From NCBI GenBank assembly GCA_964464175.1, contig CAYXFD010000013.1:13434-77433 (forward strand): a DNA stretch of 64,000 nt, read 5' to 3'. The notes below the pieces were generated by a model. That model was not told where the DNA came from, ran no database searches, and saw nothing but the letters and a program-made list of their open reading frames with translations. Below, piece after piece: positions 35,609-45,600 of this stretch (the first letter of the stretch is position 1; every line of letters begins with the position of its first letter). This DNA comes from CAYXFD01 sp964464175. GTDB lineage: Bacteria > Cloacimonadota > Cloacimonadia > Cloacimonadales > JAJBBL01. A program made the translations under genes and the position numbers.

Positions 35609-37369
35609 ATGAAAATTAGTACAAGATTTTCTTTCTTTATTTTACTCTTGGTTTTATTGCTTGGAAGTTCTACTTTTTTATGGTCTCAATCACTTACTTT
35701 TGATATTACCGATCTTCAGGGAGTGCACCGTTGGGCTCCGATAAAAGGACCTCATATCTTTACTGTCTATACCCCGGCTCCCGTGATGGTTTTTGCCTGG
35801 TCAGGTTTTGACTGGTTAGATGGGGTTACAGAGTCGGTGTTTATCGAATCAGAAGGGGTTGATGATCTATTGGGAGTTGATCCGGTAGTTGAAATGTATG
35901 TTAGCGGCTTTGATCTGCACTCTCTGGAATTCGTCAATGTCGTAAATTTTGGGGGTGATCCCTTTACCCCGGGCGAGAGAGGGGATTTCCGTATTTATAC
36001 AGGCGGCACAGCAACTATGCATTTGAACGGGGTCAAGATCGCCGAAGCTTCTAATTTTCAGGTAGATATCCTGGTCTCATATCCTGTTATCGGCGGAGGT
36101 CCCGGACAGCTTGCTCAAGCAGTCGGGGTAGCAGATATAAACATGGCAGAGACAGATCCTGATTGGGTAGTGAGATTTGATAACGGAAGCGGACAGTTTG
36201 AATTCGAATTTGAAAACTTTACTGCCGGGATCGGTCCTAATCACGATACAACCGTAACAATTTTAAGCAGGGATGTTCACACAACAGTTGATGATGCTAT
36301 TTTAGTTGCCGACGATACGGTTGATTTTGATGCCTCAATAGGCGTAGTAGTAGATTTTGAATTCACTGATCCGATGGTCTATGATGAAGGGGCTGGTGAG
36401 GTAGAAGTTGTTAAAACGCTAACGGTAAATAAAATATATGGAGATGCAGGTGGAGTACTTCCTGCAGAAGTACTTTCCTTCAATAGCCAATTTTATTACC
36501 GTTTCGGAGCTGTTTTAGATGGTTTTCAATGTGATATTACTTTTGATCTTTCTGAAGTTCCTAATCTTCCCACTGATCTGGAAGATGTTGTGTTTATGAG
36601 AAGACCGAAACGAGCACCTCAGGATTATGTTTGGGAAGTTATACCTAATGAGATAGAAATTCTCTCAGTCACACCACCAAGACTGTTAGTAAAGGATGTT
36701 ACCGGTTTTAGCGAGTGGGGAATCGGCTTCTTAACAGACGATTCATTACCGGTAGAATTGAGTTCTTTTACCAGCAGTGTTACGGCTAACGGTTTTGTAG
36801 AGCTGACCTGGATAACAGAAAGTGAAAGCAATATGCTCGGTTATCATATTCATCGGGCTGAAGATAACAATGTAGCCTTGGCAGAAAAGATTACCGGCGA
36901 GGTAATTAATGCCGAAAATTCATCGACCACGGTTTATTACAACTATACCGACAAAAATTTACCTACAGCCGGTACTTACTACTATTGGTTAGAGTTTGTG
37001 GAGTTAGACCTGACTTCCGGTTTCCACGGACCAATCTCTGCAGTAGTATCTTTTGATAATGATGATGATACTCCGGGAATAGTATATAGAACAGAGTTGA
37101 TCGGTGCTTTCCCTAATCCTTTCAATCCTGAAACTTCGATCGAGTTCACTTTAGCTGATCCTTCCCATGTTACTTTGAGAATCTTTAACAGCAGGGGACA
37201 ATTGGTTAAGGAGTTACTTGCCAATGATCAATTAGCTGCAGGTTTTTACTCGGAAGTTTGGGATGGAAGGGATAACTCAGGGGCTTCAGTAGGCTCAGGA
37301 GTATATTTCTACCGGATGAAGGTTGATAATAGTTACGATATGATTAAGAAGATGGTGCTTGTTAAGTAA
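35609..37369 (+). CDS. exported protein of unknown function with carrier module and sorting domain
   Basis: 586 residues. Signal peptide ~1-27 (ends FLWSQS). Residues ~30-385 are beta-rich with no family I recognise; repeated Asp/Glu-Phe stretches may indicate calcium-binding loops. The module DDSLPVELSSFTSSVT with NMLGYHIHRAED and YYYWLEFVELDLTSGFHGP follows, nearly the same as in the C10 protease. The sorting domain runs from FPNPFNPETS to KMVLVK. GGGGGAG precedes the ATG. TTGACA at 35522 in the leader may be part of its promoter, but the -10 spacing is poor. It ends at the hairpin at 37401. Confidence 0.8.
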   Translation: MKISTRFSFFILLLVLLLGSSTFLWSQSLTFDITDLQGVHRWAPIKGPHIFTVYTPAPVMVFAWSGFDWLDGVTESVFIESEGVDDLLGVDPVVEMYVSGFDLHSLEFVNVVNFGGDPFTPGERGDFRIYTGGTATMHLNGVKIAEASNFQVDILVSYPVIGGGPGQLAQAVGVADINMAETDPDWVVRFDNGSGQFEFEFENFTAGIGPNHDTTVTILSRDVHTTVDDAILVADDTVDFDASIGVVVDFEFTDPMVYDEGAGEVEVVKTLTVNKIYGDAGGVLPAEVLSFNSQFYYRFGAVLDGFQCDITFDLSEVPNLPTDLEDVVFMRRPKRAPQDYVWEVIPNEIEILSVTPPRLLVKDVTGFSEWGIGFLTDDSLPVELSSFTSSVTANGFVELTWITESESNMLGYHIHRAEDNNVALAEKITGEVINAENSSTTVYYNYTDKNLPTAGTYYYWLEFVELDLTSGFHGPISAVVSFDNDDDTPGIVYRTELIGAFPNPFNPETSIEFTLADPSHVTLRIFNSRGQLVKELLANDQLAAGFYSEVWDGRDNSGASVGSGVYFYRMKVDNSYDMIKKMVLVK

Positions 37370-37400
37370 GCATAGCTTTTATAGTTAACAAACAAGATTA

Positions 37401-37446
37401 AAACTAACCACCCCAGATAACCTCTGGAGTGGTTAGTTTCTTTTTG
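37401..37446 (+). terminator. rho-independent terminator after the exported protein
   Basis: A 17-bp stem with one mismatch (37401-37417 against 37423-37439), a 5-nt loop and a CTTTTTT tail. It sits between converging genes and could also slow transcription from the minus strand. Confidence 0.85.
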
Positions 37447-37469
37447 GCTACCAGGTGTCTGTCTCATTC

Positions 37470-38096
37470 TCAAAAAGAGTATTCTATCCCGAGATTTGCT
37501 CCCATACCGCTGACATTCTGTTTGTTTTCGATATGTCCGAAGGTCTTCAGAGCAATCGTACTTTTTAACTCATTGTGGCGATAGAATACTTTACTCAGAA
37601 AGTTGAGCTTAGGGCTAAGATCATATTTAAAACCAGTCCAAATCAGAGCATTCAAACCACTGTAATCTTCAAAGCTTTCAAATTCATCTTCTAATTCTAT
37701 ATTTAACGGGGTGACTTCTTCTCTTAGGAAGCTCATTCCTAACCCGGCTCCAATTATTGGAATAATTCTTGGTGTAAGAGAGAAGTTATGCTGCACATTA
37801 AAGGATATCGGAATGATATTCAGTTTCACATCGCTCAGTTCATTACTTGATTCGTATGGAGTTGCAGTCTGGATGAGTTTTCTGGTAAGAAGAGAGTTTT
37901 GCTGATGATAATCTATGCTTAGCTGTGCTTCTATTGCCGGAAAAATTTCATATCCCAGGGTTAATCCGGTTATCAGTCCGTTATCAAGGCCATCATCGGG
38001 GAGAATCATTCCTGTTCTCAGAGAAAGATTCACCGGGTTTGCTGACAAAGCTGTTATCAATGAGATCAAAACGAGCAAGATGAAGCATTTAGACAT
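37470..38096 (-). CDS. small outer-membrane beta-barrel protein
   Basis: 208 residues. The signal peptide (ends ITALSANP) is followed by eight or so amphipathic strands, including NLSLRTGMILPDD, GLTLGYEIFPAIEAQLSIDY and IIPIIGAGLGMSF, a layout seen in OmpX/OmpW-type or PorT-like porin-family barrels. The last residue is Phe (NLGIEYSF). GGAGG precedes the ATG by 5 nt. It is a single gene converging on the exported protein. No specific substrate or partner can be named. Confidence 0.7.
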   Translation of the reverse strand: MSKCFILLVLISLITALSANPVNLSLRTGMILPDDGLDNGLITGLTLGYEIFPAIEAQLSIDYHQQNSLLTRKLIQTATPYESSNELSDVKLNIIPISFNVQHNFSLTPRIIPIIGAGLGMSFLREEVTPLNIELEDEFESFEDYSGLNALIWTGFKYDLSPKLNFLSKVFYRHNELKSTIALKTFGHIENKQNVSGMGANLGIEYSF

Positions 38097-38247
38097 ATTT
38101 ACCTCCCGAAAATCTATTTCGGTATATATAACTGAAAACCAGGCATAATATTACATTCTAAATGTTGTTTTGTTTTTAAAATATATTGGCATGGAAGTTG
38201 CTTCATAACTGACAATGAAGCCTATATTATATACTACAGGAGAGAAA

Positions 38248-39582
38248 ATGGGAAATAGTTTCATTAAACTGCTTGAGGATATCTGTAAGGAGAATACAGA
38301 AGTTAAATTCGATTTTCATTATGAAGAATGGGAGACAGATTTTCTTCGTTTTTTTCGAAGCGAGATTAACTACAATATCTCAAAAAAACTGATCACTCTT
38401 GATGCTTCTCTTTACAAAGGGAAGAAGCAATATGCATTTCAAATCGCCAATCCGACAGAAGAACAACTCCGGATAAATATTGAACAGGCACTTTCGGTTA
38501 TAGACAGACTACCGGAAGACCCTGATTTCGTTGACCTGGAGGATAACAAAGAAGCAGCAGCGGAGATGGTTAAAGAGAATAATATTCTGAAAGTACCTTT
38601 AGAGAAAAAAATTGAGATATTGAGCAGGATCTCAGAAACGGTAGAACCTTATGGTTTTAAAATATTCGGAACGTTCATCTGTAATTATCAGATTGACTAT
38701 ATTGTTAACAGTAATGGTGTTAACAAGCGGATGACAAATTCTCCGATAATGCTGGAATTGAAGGCAATGTCCGATAAGAATGAAGTCACAGTGATTGAAT
38801 CATTTGGAAGTGAGGATATTTCTGCTTTTAATCTTGCTGCCTTTATTGAGCAATTGGAAAAGAAGGTACAGATCGCGACTAAGGATGTTGTAGATGTTGA
38901 ACCTGACAGCTACGAAGTTATTCTTGCTCCGAGATGCCTTGCTGAATTCTATGGTTATCTTGTCTGGGGTGGTTTGACTGCTTCAGTTTATGACCGGAAG
39001 AACAGTTATTTTGAAGATAAACTTGATAAGCAGGTGTTTCCGGAGATCATCAATCTGGCAGATGACCCCAATTACCCGGGAATAATAAACTTTGCCTATA
39101 ATTCTGACGGACATATTTACCGGTGCTTGGAACTGATCAAGAATGGAGTTTTCAAAAATTTCCTCGTAGATAATTATTACAGCCACAAAACCGGTATGAA
39201 GAAGAACGGTGCTGAAGCCGAATGTCTTGTTATGCAACCCGGGGAGAGCAGCTTAGAAGAGATGATAAAGGGTGTAAGAAAAGGGCTTTATATCTCAAGC
39301 CTGCATTATATGAATTTTATAAACATGAAAGAGACCTCAGTGACCGGTTTGACCAGGGACGGAACTTTTCTGATTGAGAATGGAGAGTTTAAGAAAGTTG
39401 TGAATAATCTGAGATATACGGTCAGAATAGTCGATGTCATAAAGAGTATAACCGAGATAGAGAATAGAACATCCCTTGTTCCCATGTCAGATAATTACGG
39501 AGCCTTTGGGATCAACAGCTATGCGATGCCCCATGTCAAGGTATCGGCATTTAAGATAAGCTCATCAACAAAAACAATATAG
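38248..39582 (+). CDS. TldE/PmbA-type subunit of the TldD/TldE protease
   Basis: 444 residues from the ATG at 38248, where AGGAG lies 5 nt upstream; the frame extends 33 bases further without a ribosome binding site. The protein follows the PmbA/TldE domain plan: an N-terminal alpha/beta region and a C-terminal beta-sandwich with SDGHIYRC-type strand, TGMKKNGAEAE and the glycine-poor TLEEMIKGV-like segment. It has no HExxxH motif, as expected for TldE, which forms the heterodimer with metal-bearing TldD. In E. coli the pair trims peptides such as microcin B17 and CcdA. It lies 10 nt before tldD, so both are one operon. Confidence 0.85.
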   Translation: MGNSFIKLLEDICKENTEVKFDFHYEEWETDFLRFFRSEINYNISKKLITLDASLYKGKKQYAFQIANPTEEQLRINIEQALSVIDRLPEDPDFVDLEDNKEAAAEMVKENNILKVPLEKKIEILSRISETVEPYGFKIFGTFICNYQIDYIVNSNGVNKRMTNSPIMLELKAMSDKNEVTVIESFGSEDISAFNLAAFIEQLEKKVQIATKDVVDVEPDSYEVILAPRCLAEFYGYLVWGGLTASVYDRKNSYFEDKLDKQVFPEIINLADDPNYPGIINFAYNSDGHIYRCLELIKNGVFKNFLVDNYYSHKTGMKKNGAEAECLVMQPGESSLEEMIKGVRKGLYISSLHYMNFINMKETSVTGLTRDGTFLIENGEFKKVVNNLRYTVRIVDVIKSITEIENRTSLVPMSDNYGAFGINSYAMPHVKVSAFKISSSTKTI

Positions 39583-39592
39583 GAAAAAGAGA

Positions 39593-41032
39593 ATGAAGAT
39601 ATTAGTAAACGACATAATTAAGAAAATGGACATCCCTGATGTACAGTTTGCCGATGTACGGGTTACTTCTACAGATAGTCAGGCTATTGCCTTTGAAAAG
39701 GGTGTTTTAAAGCGAATAAGTTCCACGAAAGATTCTCTGGCCATTGGGATAAGAGTTCTTGTGGATGGCTGCTGGGGATTTGCCGGTACGAATGATCTCG
39801 ATCCCTTAAATATTGAAAGAATGATAAAACGGGCAATGAAGAATGCCCGGGCAGGAAAGAGTTTCAAAAATGATAAGGTAGTTTTTCCTGCAGTGAAACC
39901 GACAGTAGCAAGTTATGTTTATCAACCTGTTGAGGATCCTTTCTTAATGAGCGATGAGGAGAAACTGGAATATTTGGGAAAGATCGCCGGGAAGCTTACC
40001 GGTAATGATAAAATAGTATATTCTTTTCTCTATTGCGTTTTTTACCGGCAGCATAAGATATACGCTAATACAGAGGGGACACTGACCGATATGACCGTAT
40101 ATGATACAATGCCTATGATGGAAGTCGTTTCTTCTGATGGAACACAGGTAATGAGCCGTAACTATCCCGGACACATGTCAGCCCAGAGAGGTGGTTTTGA
40201 AGTTATCCGTGAGTATGATTTTAATCATAACACGGATGTTATTATCAAGGAAGCAATTGATCTTTTGACTGCCCCGGAGATTAGTGAAGAGAGAGCAGAT
40301 TTGATAATAGGAGGCGGACATCTTGCCTTACAGCTGCACGAGTCTGTTGGTCATGCCACAGAGGCAGACCGGATATTCGGGATGGAGGTTTCTTACGCAG
40401 GTAAAACCTTCATCAAACCTGAAATGCTCGGCTCTTTTCGTTACGGTTCGGAGATAGTAAATATCTACAGTGATAGTACCGATCCCAAGGGTATTGGCTT
40501 CCATCCCGTAGATGATGAAGGCATTCCCGGCAGAAGAGTAGATATCATCAAAGATGGAATCTTAGTTAATCAGCAGACTTCCCGGGAAGTTGCCCATCGG
40601 CTTGGTTTAGAACCGAGTTCGAACATGAAGGCCTCATTTGCCGAAGACTATCCTTTGGTCAGAATGACCAACTTCTGTTTAGCACCTGGGAAGGGGTCTT
40701 TAGAAGACCTGATCAAAGAGACCGAAAACGGTTATCTGGTTGATTTTACTAAAACCTGGTCAATCGATGACAATCGTAACAATTTTCAGTTTACTACTGA
40801 GATCGGCTGGAAGATAAAGAATGGCCGGATAACCGGGATTGTAAAAGAACCTACATATTACGGGATTACTCCCGAGTTCTGGAATTCTTGTGACCGGATC
40901 TGCGGACAGGAAGAATGGAGATATTTCGGAACATATCATTGTGGCAAGGGAGAACCGGGACAATCAATGCATCTTTCTCATGGAATAGCTCCAGCCCGTT
41001 TCAAGAACGTTGTGGTTAATGTTAAAGCATAG
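39593..41032 (+). CDS. tldD: TldD metalloprotease subunit
   Basis: 479 residues, the usual length. The metal site HESVGH (His249, Glu250, His254) in ALQLHESVGHATEADR is the TldD HExxxH signature. Other family blocks are GIRVLVDGCWGFAG near the N-terminus, RRVDIIKDGILV, TSREVAHRLG and the C-terminal CDRICGQEEWRYFG and CGKGEPGQSMHLSHG. It follows the TldE gene by 10 nt. With TldE it should form the cavity that degrades unfolded peptides. No modified-peptide gene cluster is nearby, so the substrate is not indicated. Confidence 0.92.
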   Translation: MKILVNDIIKKMDIPDVQFADVRVTSTDSQAIAFEKGVLKRISSTKDSLAIGIRVLVDGCWGFAGTNDLDPLNIERMIKRAMKNARAGKSFKNDKVVFPAVKPTVASYVYQPVEDPFLMSDEEKLEYLGKIAGKLTGNDKIVYSFLYCVFYRQHKIYANTEGTLTDMTVYDTMPMMEVVSSDGTQVMSRNYPGHMSAQRGGFEVIREYDFNHNTDVIIKEAIDLLTAPEISEERADLIIGGGHLALQLHESVGHATEADRIFGMEVSYAGKTFIKPEMLGSFRYGSEIVNIYSDSTDPKGIGFHPVDDEGIPGRRVDIIKDGILVNQQTSREVAHRLGLEPSSNMKASFAEDYPLVRMTNFCLAPGKGSLEDLIKETENGYLVDFTKTWSIDDNRNNFQFTTEIGWKIKNGRITGIVKEPTYYGITPEFWNSCDRICGQEEWRYFGTYHCGKGEPGQSMHLSHGIAPARFKNVVVNVKA

Positions 41033-41072
41033 CAGAATGAAAGGGATTTCAATGCCGGCACTTATTTTTTGT

Positions 41073-41110
41073 TTGACAATTCGAGAATGAGTTATATATT
41101 ATTCTCGAAT
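41073..41110 (+). promoter_or_regulatory. promoter with perfect inverted repeat upstream of the regulator-phosphatase
   Basis: TTGACA (41073-41078) is followed by an AT-rich TATATT (41095-41100) 16 nt later. A perfect 10-bp inverted repeat (ATTCGAGAAT at 41079-41088 and ATTCTCGAAT at 41101-41110, 12 nt apart) brackets the -10 element exactly. This is the layout of a repressor operator. The gene start is about 170 nt downstream. Confidence 0.55.
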
Positions 41111-41280
41111 ACGCAGGGCAGGTAGATAGGGATGACCGATGTTATTTAGTCTTGATTCTCTGATATTATTGCCAGATAGAGAAATTATATGGTGTTTTTA
41201 TCTTTTGCTGTGTTATTTTTTAGATAGTTTTGGGCTTTAGGAAGGGACTATCTCATTTTTTACTATAGTGGAGTATCCTG

Positions 41281-42441
41281 ATGGATTATAGTGTTGGCAG
41301 TTGTAAAGTACTTATTATCGAAGATGGTAGGTTGTTTGCCGATTTTCTGAAGATGTTTTTGAAAAAAAAGGGTTATCAATCTCTAACTGCTGAGACTGGC
41401 AGAGAAGGGTTAAAAGAGTTTGACCGCTCTAATCCAGATTTAGTTCTTGTGGACATATCCCTTCCTGATATCAATGGTCTGGAAGTTATAAAGAGAATCA
41501 GGAAGAAAGCCGAGTTCATTCCAATTATAGTTGTCACCGGAACCTCAGACATCAATATAGCTATCGAAGCAGTCAGGTCAGGTGCCTGGGACTATATTTT
41601 AAAACCGGTAGATGATCTCAAGAAATTTGATAAGATAATTCAGAAAGCCCTTGATAAATCCTATTATCAGAAAAAGGAGCAATATTACCGGGAGAGGTTA
41701 AAGCGGCATTCATTGGCGGCGAAAGAGATGCAGGAGAGTTTGTTTCCGCAGGAGAGGGAAGAGTGGAATGGCTATGTTTTAGGAAGGCATATCATCCCTT
41801 CCATCGATACAAGTGGTGATTTTATCGATTATTTCCTGATAGATTCAGAACATTTCGGCTTTTATATCGCTGATGTTGCAGGGCATGGAGTAGCTGCTGC
41901 TTTTTTAACGATCATCCTCAAGGGATTCTTTAATCTGTACCGGGAAAAATATAATCAGATGCAGGATAATACGGTTCTCAACCCTTCCAAAATATTAGAG
42001 TTGCTAAATAAAGAGCTATTACAGGAAAACTACCGCAGGCATATTACCCTGTTTTATGGGGTGATCAATATGACAGAAAACCGGATTACTTTTTCCAATG
42101 CCGGGCTTTATCCTCTACCGATTATTTTCGATGGCGAGAAGAGTTGTTTTATTGAACAAAAGGGCTTACCACTTGGTTTTGTTCAGCAAACAGATTATGA
42201 ATCGGTAACCCAGGAGCTTCCTTCGGTTTTTTCACTGCTCTTTTTCTCCGATGGGGTTCTTGAGATTTATCAGACCGAAGACCCTGAAGAGCAGAAATCA
42301 CAACTATTGAGTTATATCGATAGTTTGCGGGATGATGAAAAAGCCATTCTCGATAAAATAAACCGCATCATAGTAAAGCATTACAGCAGAGAGATTCCCG
42401 ATGATATTTCCTTCCTGCTGATAAGAAAACCGGAAGCCTAA
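41281..42441 (+). CDS. response regulator with PP2C/SpoIIE phosphatase output (RsbU-like)
   Basis: 386 residues. Receiver domain ~8-125, with the Asp acceptor in LVLVDISLPDINGLEV, the Thr in VVTGTS and Lys in ILKPVDD. A short coiled linker leads to a SpoIIE/PP2C-type phosphatase (~165-383): DTSGDFIDYF, IADVAGHGVAAAF, FFSDGVLE and DDISFLLI supply the metal-binding aspartates. Such proteins usually dephosphorylate an anti-sigma-factor antagonist in a partner-switching pathway when the receiver is phosphorylated. GGAG lies 7 nt before the ATG. No STAS or HPK partner genes adjoin it. The inverted repeat upstream suggests it is transcriptionally controlled as well. Confidence 0.92.
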   Translation: MDYSVGSCKVLIIEDGRLFADFLKMFLKKKGYQSLTAETGREGLKEFDRSNPDLVLVDISLPDINGLEVIKRIRKKAEFIPIIVVTGTSDINIAIEAVRSGAWDYILKPVDDLKKFDKIIQKALDKSYYQKKEQYYRERLKRHSLAAKEMQESLFPQEREEWNGYVLGRHIIPSIDTSGDFIDYFLIDSEHFGFYIADVAGHGVAAAFLTIILKGFFNLYREKYNQMQDNTVLNPSKILELLNKELLQENYRRHITLFYGVINMTENRITFSNAGLYPLPIIFDGEKSCFIEQKGLPLGFVQQTDYESVTQELPSVFSLLFFSDGVLEIYQTEDPEEQKSQLLSYIDSLRDDEKAILDKINRIIVKHYSREIPDDISFLLIRKPEA

Positions 42442-42558
42442 AGTCACAGATGAGCTGAGACTTATGTCTGGACTAACAGTTTAGATTTAACTAATTTGAG
42501 CTTTGTTTACAGATAGATATAATATCAAGATTGAAGTAGTAATGAGCTCAGAAATGAT

Positions 42559-42587
42559 TTGACAATAAAGGACTTCATACCTATAAA
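42559..42587 (+). promoter_or_regulatory. sigma-70-like promoter of the SNF2 helicase gene
   Basis: TTGACA (42559-42564), 17-nt spacer, TATAAA (42582-42587). It lies about 30 nt before the ATG and is the closest match to consensus in the window. Confidence 0.75.
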
Positions 42588-42617
42588 TTTTCAATCAACC
42601 TTTCAAAGGTAGTATCT

Positions 42618-45600
42618 ATGGCGAGATTGTTCAGCAAAGAGTATCATGAATTATCCAATACCTGGTATTTCAAGACCAAAATTTTTCCCTTCGAGAAAGG
42701 AGAACTAAGGTATCAGGCTGTGGAGGATGAAGAAGGAAATCTTTTAATCCGGTTTTTTGCTGCTGCTGAAAAGAAAAAATATCTGCCGGAAGACCTCATT
42801 ATAGTTTATGATCCCAGGGAATTGAAGATTCTTGATCATAGCTGTTTGAATTGTTCAAAGGAAATTGGTTGTAATCATTACTTAACTGTGATTGACTATG
42901 CTTATAACTATATCTCAACTGAAATCCAAAAGGTTGAGGATACTGAGCCAATAATTGACTCTGCCCTGAAGGTGGACAGTTCTCTTTCAGTTTTTAGTAA
43001 AAAGCTACTGGAATATTCTGCCTACTGGCAATTGCTGATAATCAATGGTAAGATTCACATTGAAGGTATCTATAACAGGGATAATGACAAGATCCGGTTT
43101 TATTTTTCAGGTTATAAAGACATTGACCTGCGGTTAATTGCTATCAATAATCTTAACAGAAGTTTTCCGGTGAGAACCATGGAATTGGGCAAACGGAATC
43201 AGATTAAATCAGGACAATCCGAGTCAGGGGAGATCAGTCTGATCCCTGAGCAAACAGCAGCTTTTAAAGATAGCGAGCTGGGCCTGTTATCTCTATTACA
43301 GAAAATTAAGTGCTCATACAGTAAAAAGCATAAGTACTATACGATCTACAAGAAGGATTTTGTCAGTACTTTTCCGTACTTACAGGACTTGTCCTCAAAA
43401 GTGCTGATAAAAGAAACGGGGGAGAGGCTGATCTTCTCCGAAGATGATTATTCATTATCGCTTCAGGTTCAAAGAGAGAACGAAGAAAATTATAGGATAA
43501 AGGCAGCCTCAGGTAGTTTTATTTCAGCCTTTTATTCAGGGAATGAGAGTTTCATCTTTATCGAAAATGTAGTCAACAGATTGCAGTTACCATTTTCTGA
43601 TCGAATTCTTAAGCAAATATTAGAAGAGGGCTATCTGTTTCCTGAGGAAGATTTGATTTTCTTTGCTTCCATAGCGGCAAAGCAGGCTGGAATGAGTAAA
43701 TGCTATATCGACTTTGCTTCCGACATTGATCTTCCACCCCATTATACCTCTTCTCCCACCGTTATTCTCAAGGTAGCTAAAGGTCATAATAAAGAAGAAC
43801 AAGGAATGATTAGGCTTTACGGTGGTCTGATCTATCAAAGTGATACGATTTCACCTCAGGTTTTGTCTGAAGCAGGCAGTGAAACAGATGTACCGACCAG
43901 GGGTAAGGAGATCCCTTTAAGTTCAATCTTTTTTTCGACAGAATTGGTTTGCTTTAAGAGTGCCGCAAAAGTGAAAGAATGGTTCTACATACCCTATGAT
44001 AAGAGGGTAGAGGTGCTGAATTTCCTCAATATTCTCCCCTATCCGGATGAAGATCTGATGGCCGGTAAATCGGAGTATCTCTATAGTTCTGAAGAGAAAA
44101 AAGAGAGACTGAAAAAAGTCCTCTATGAGAATATCCCCGACGACTGGATATTGGAACTGGATGATTCCCTAAAAAAGGAATTCGTGTATCGTATTGAATT
44201 GAAACCGGAAGTAACTATTAAGCCTACCGATAAGATAGACTGGTTTGAATATGAGGTTATATATAAGTATCAGGATTTGACTTTTAGCCATGAAGAGCTC
44301 CGGAAGTTTTTTGCTGCTAAGGAGAAATATCTTAAATTAGAGGATAACAGACTGGTCTATTTTACCGGAAAGAATAAGTTTTCTCAATTGGATAAATACT
44401 TATCTCATACCAGAAAGCAGTTAAAGAACAGAGATCTTATCTCCAATTATAATCTTTCTTATCTTTATATACTCTCAGAGCTGAACGAAGATATGAAGAT
44501 CAGGGGTGATACTTATCTGAGTAAGATGTACAAGGAGTTATTGCGAAGGCATCCTGAGGACACCACTCCAATACCGAGAGCATTAGTCAATATCATGAGG
44601 AGTTATCAGAAGGCAGGGTTCTATTGGTTAAAGATGTTACAAAAGTATAAACTGGGTGGATTACTGGCTGATGATATGGGATTAGGAAAAACCCTCCAGT
44701 CTCTGGCAATTCTCTCTGACTATTATGAAAACTCTCATCCTGTAAGGAAGATATCCTTAGTCATTTGCCCCAAGACGCTTCTTTATAACTGGTCTATGGA
44801 GATCGAGAAGTTTCATCCGAATCTGACCTATACTATATATGAGGGGAATCCTAAAGAACGCCTACCTCTGCTGGAAAACACTGAAAGTGATGTCATCATT
44901 GTTTCTTATTCGCTGATTCAAATGGATATAAATCATTTCATGCAGAGGAGTTATGCTTATGTCATTCTCGACGAGGCTCAACACATCAAAAATCCACTTA
45001 CTCTTCGGAGTAAGGGTGTGAAAAAGCTTCAGGTTGACCACCGTCTTGCTTTGACCGGAACACCTATTGAAAATAGCCTGATTGATATCTGGTCGATATT
45101 TGATTTTCTTATGCCCGGGTATTTACTCTCTTTACGCTCTTTCCGCAAAGAATATACAGAAGATGAAGAGACAGCTGAGAAGAAAAAAAAACGTCTTTCC
45201 GGAATTATCTCACCTTTTATCTTGAGGAGAAGGAAGAGTGAAGTGCTACTTGAACTCCCTGATAAGCAGGAACAGTATGTTTATAATAAAATGACCCCCT
45301 TACAGGAAAAGACCTATATAAAGATCCTGGCACTGGCAAAGGAGAGATTATTCTCAGAAAAAGAAGAGGAGATCAAATCCGATTATATAAACATCTTAAC
45401 TGCTCTGATCAGACTAAGACAGACTTGTAACCATCCGGGATTAGTTGATAAAGAACTGGTAGCAAAAGAGAATATATCCGGAAAGATGGAGCTATTACGG
45501 GAACTGGTCCAGGATGCGGTAGAGAACGGCAGGAAGATACTTGTATTCAGTCAATTCGCGATGATGTTAAAACTTATAGCCGGAGAGTTGGATAAAATAG

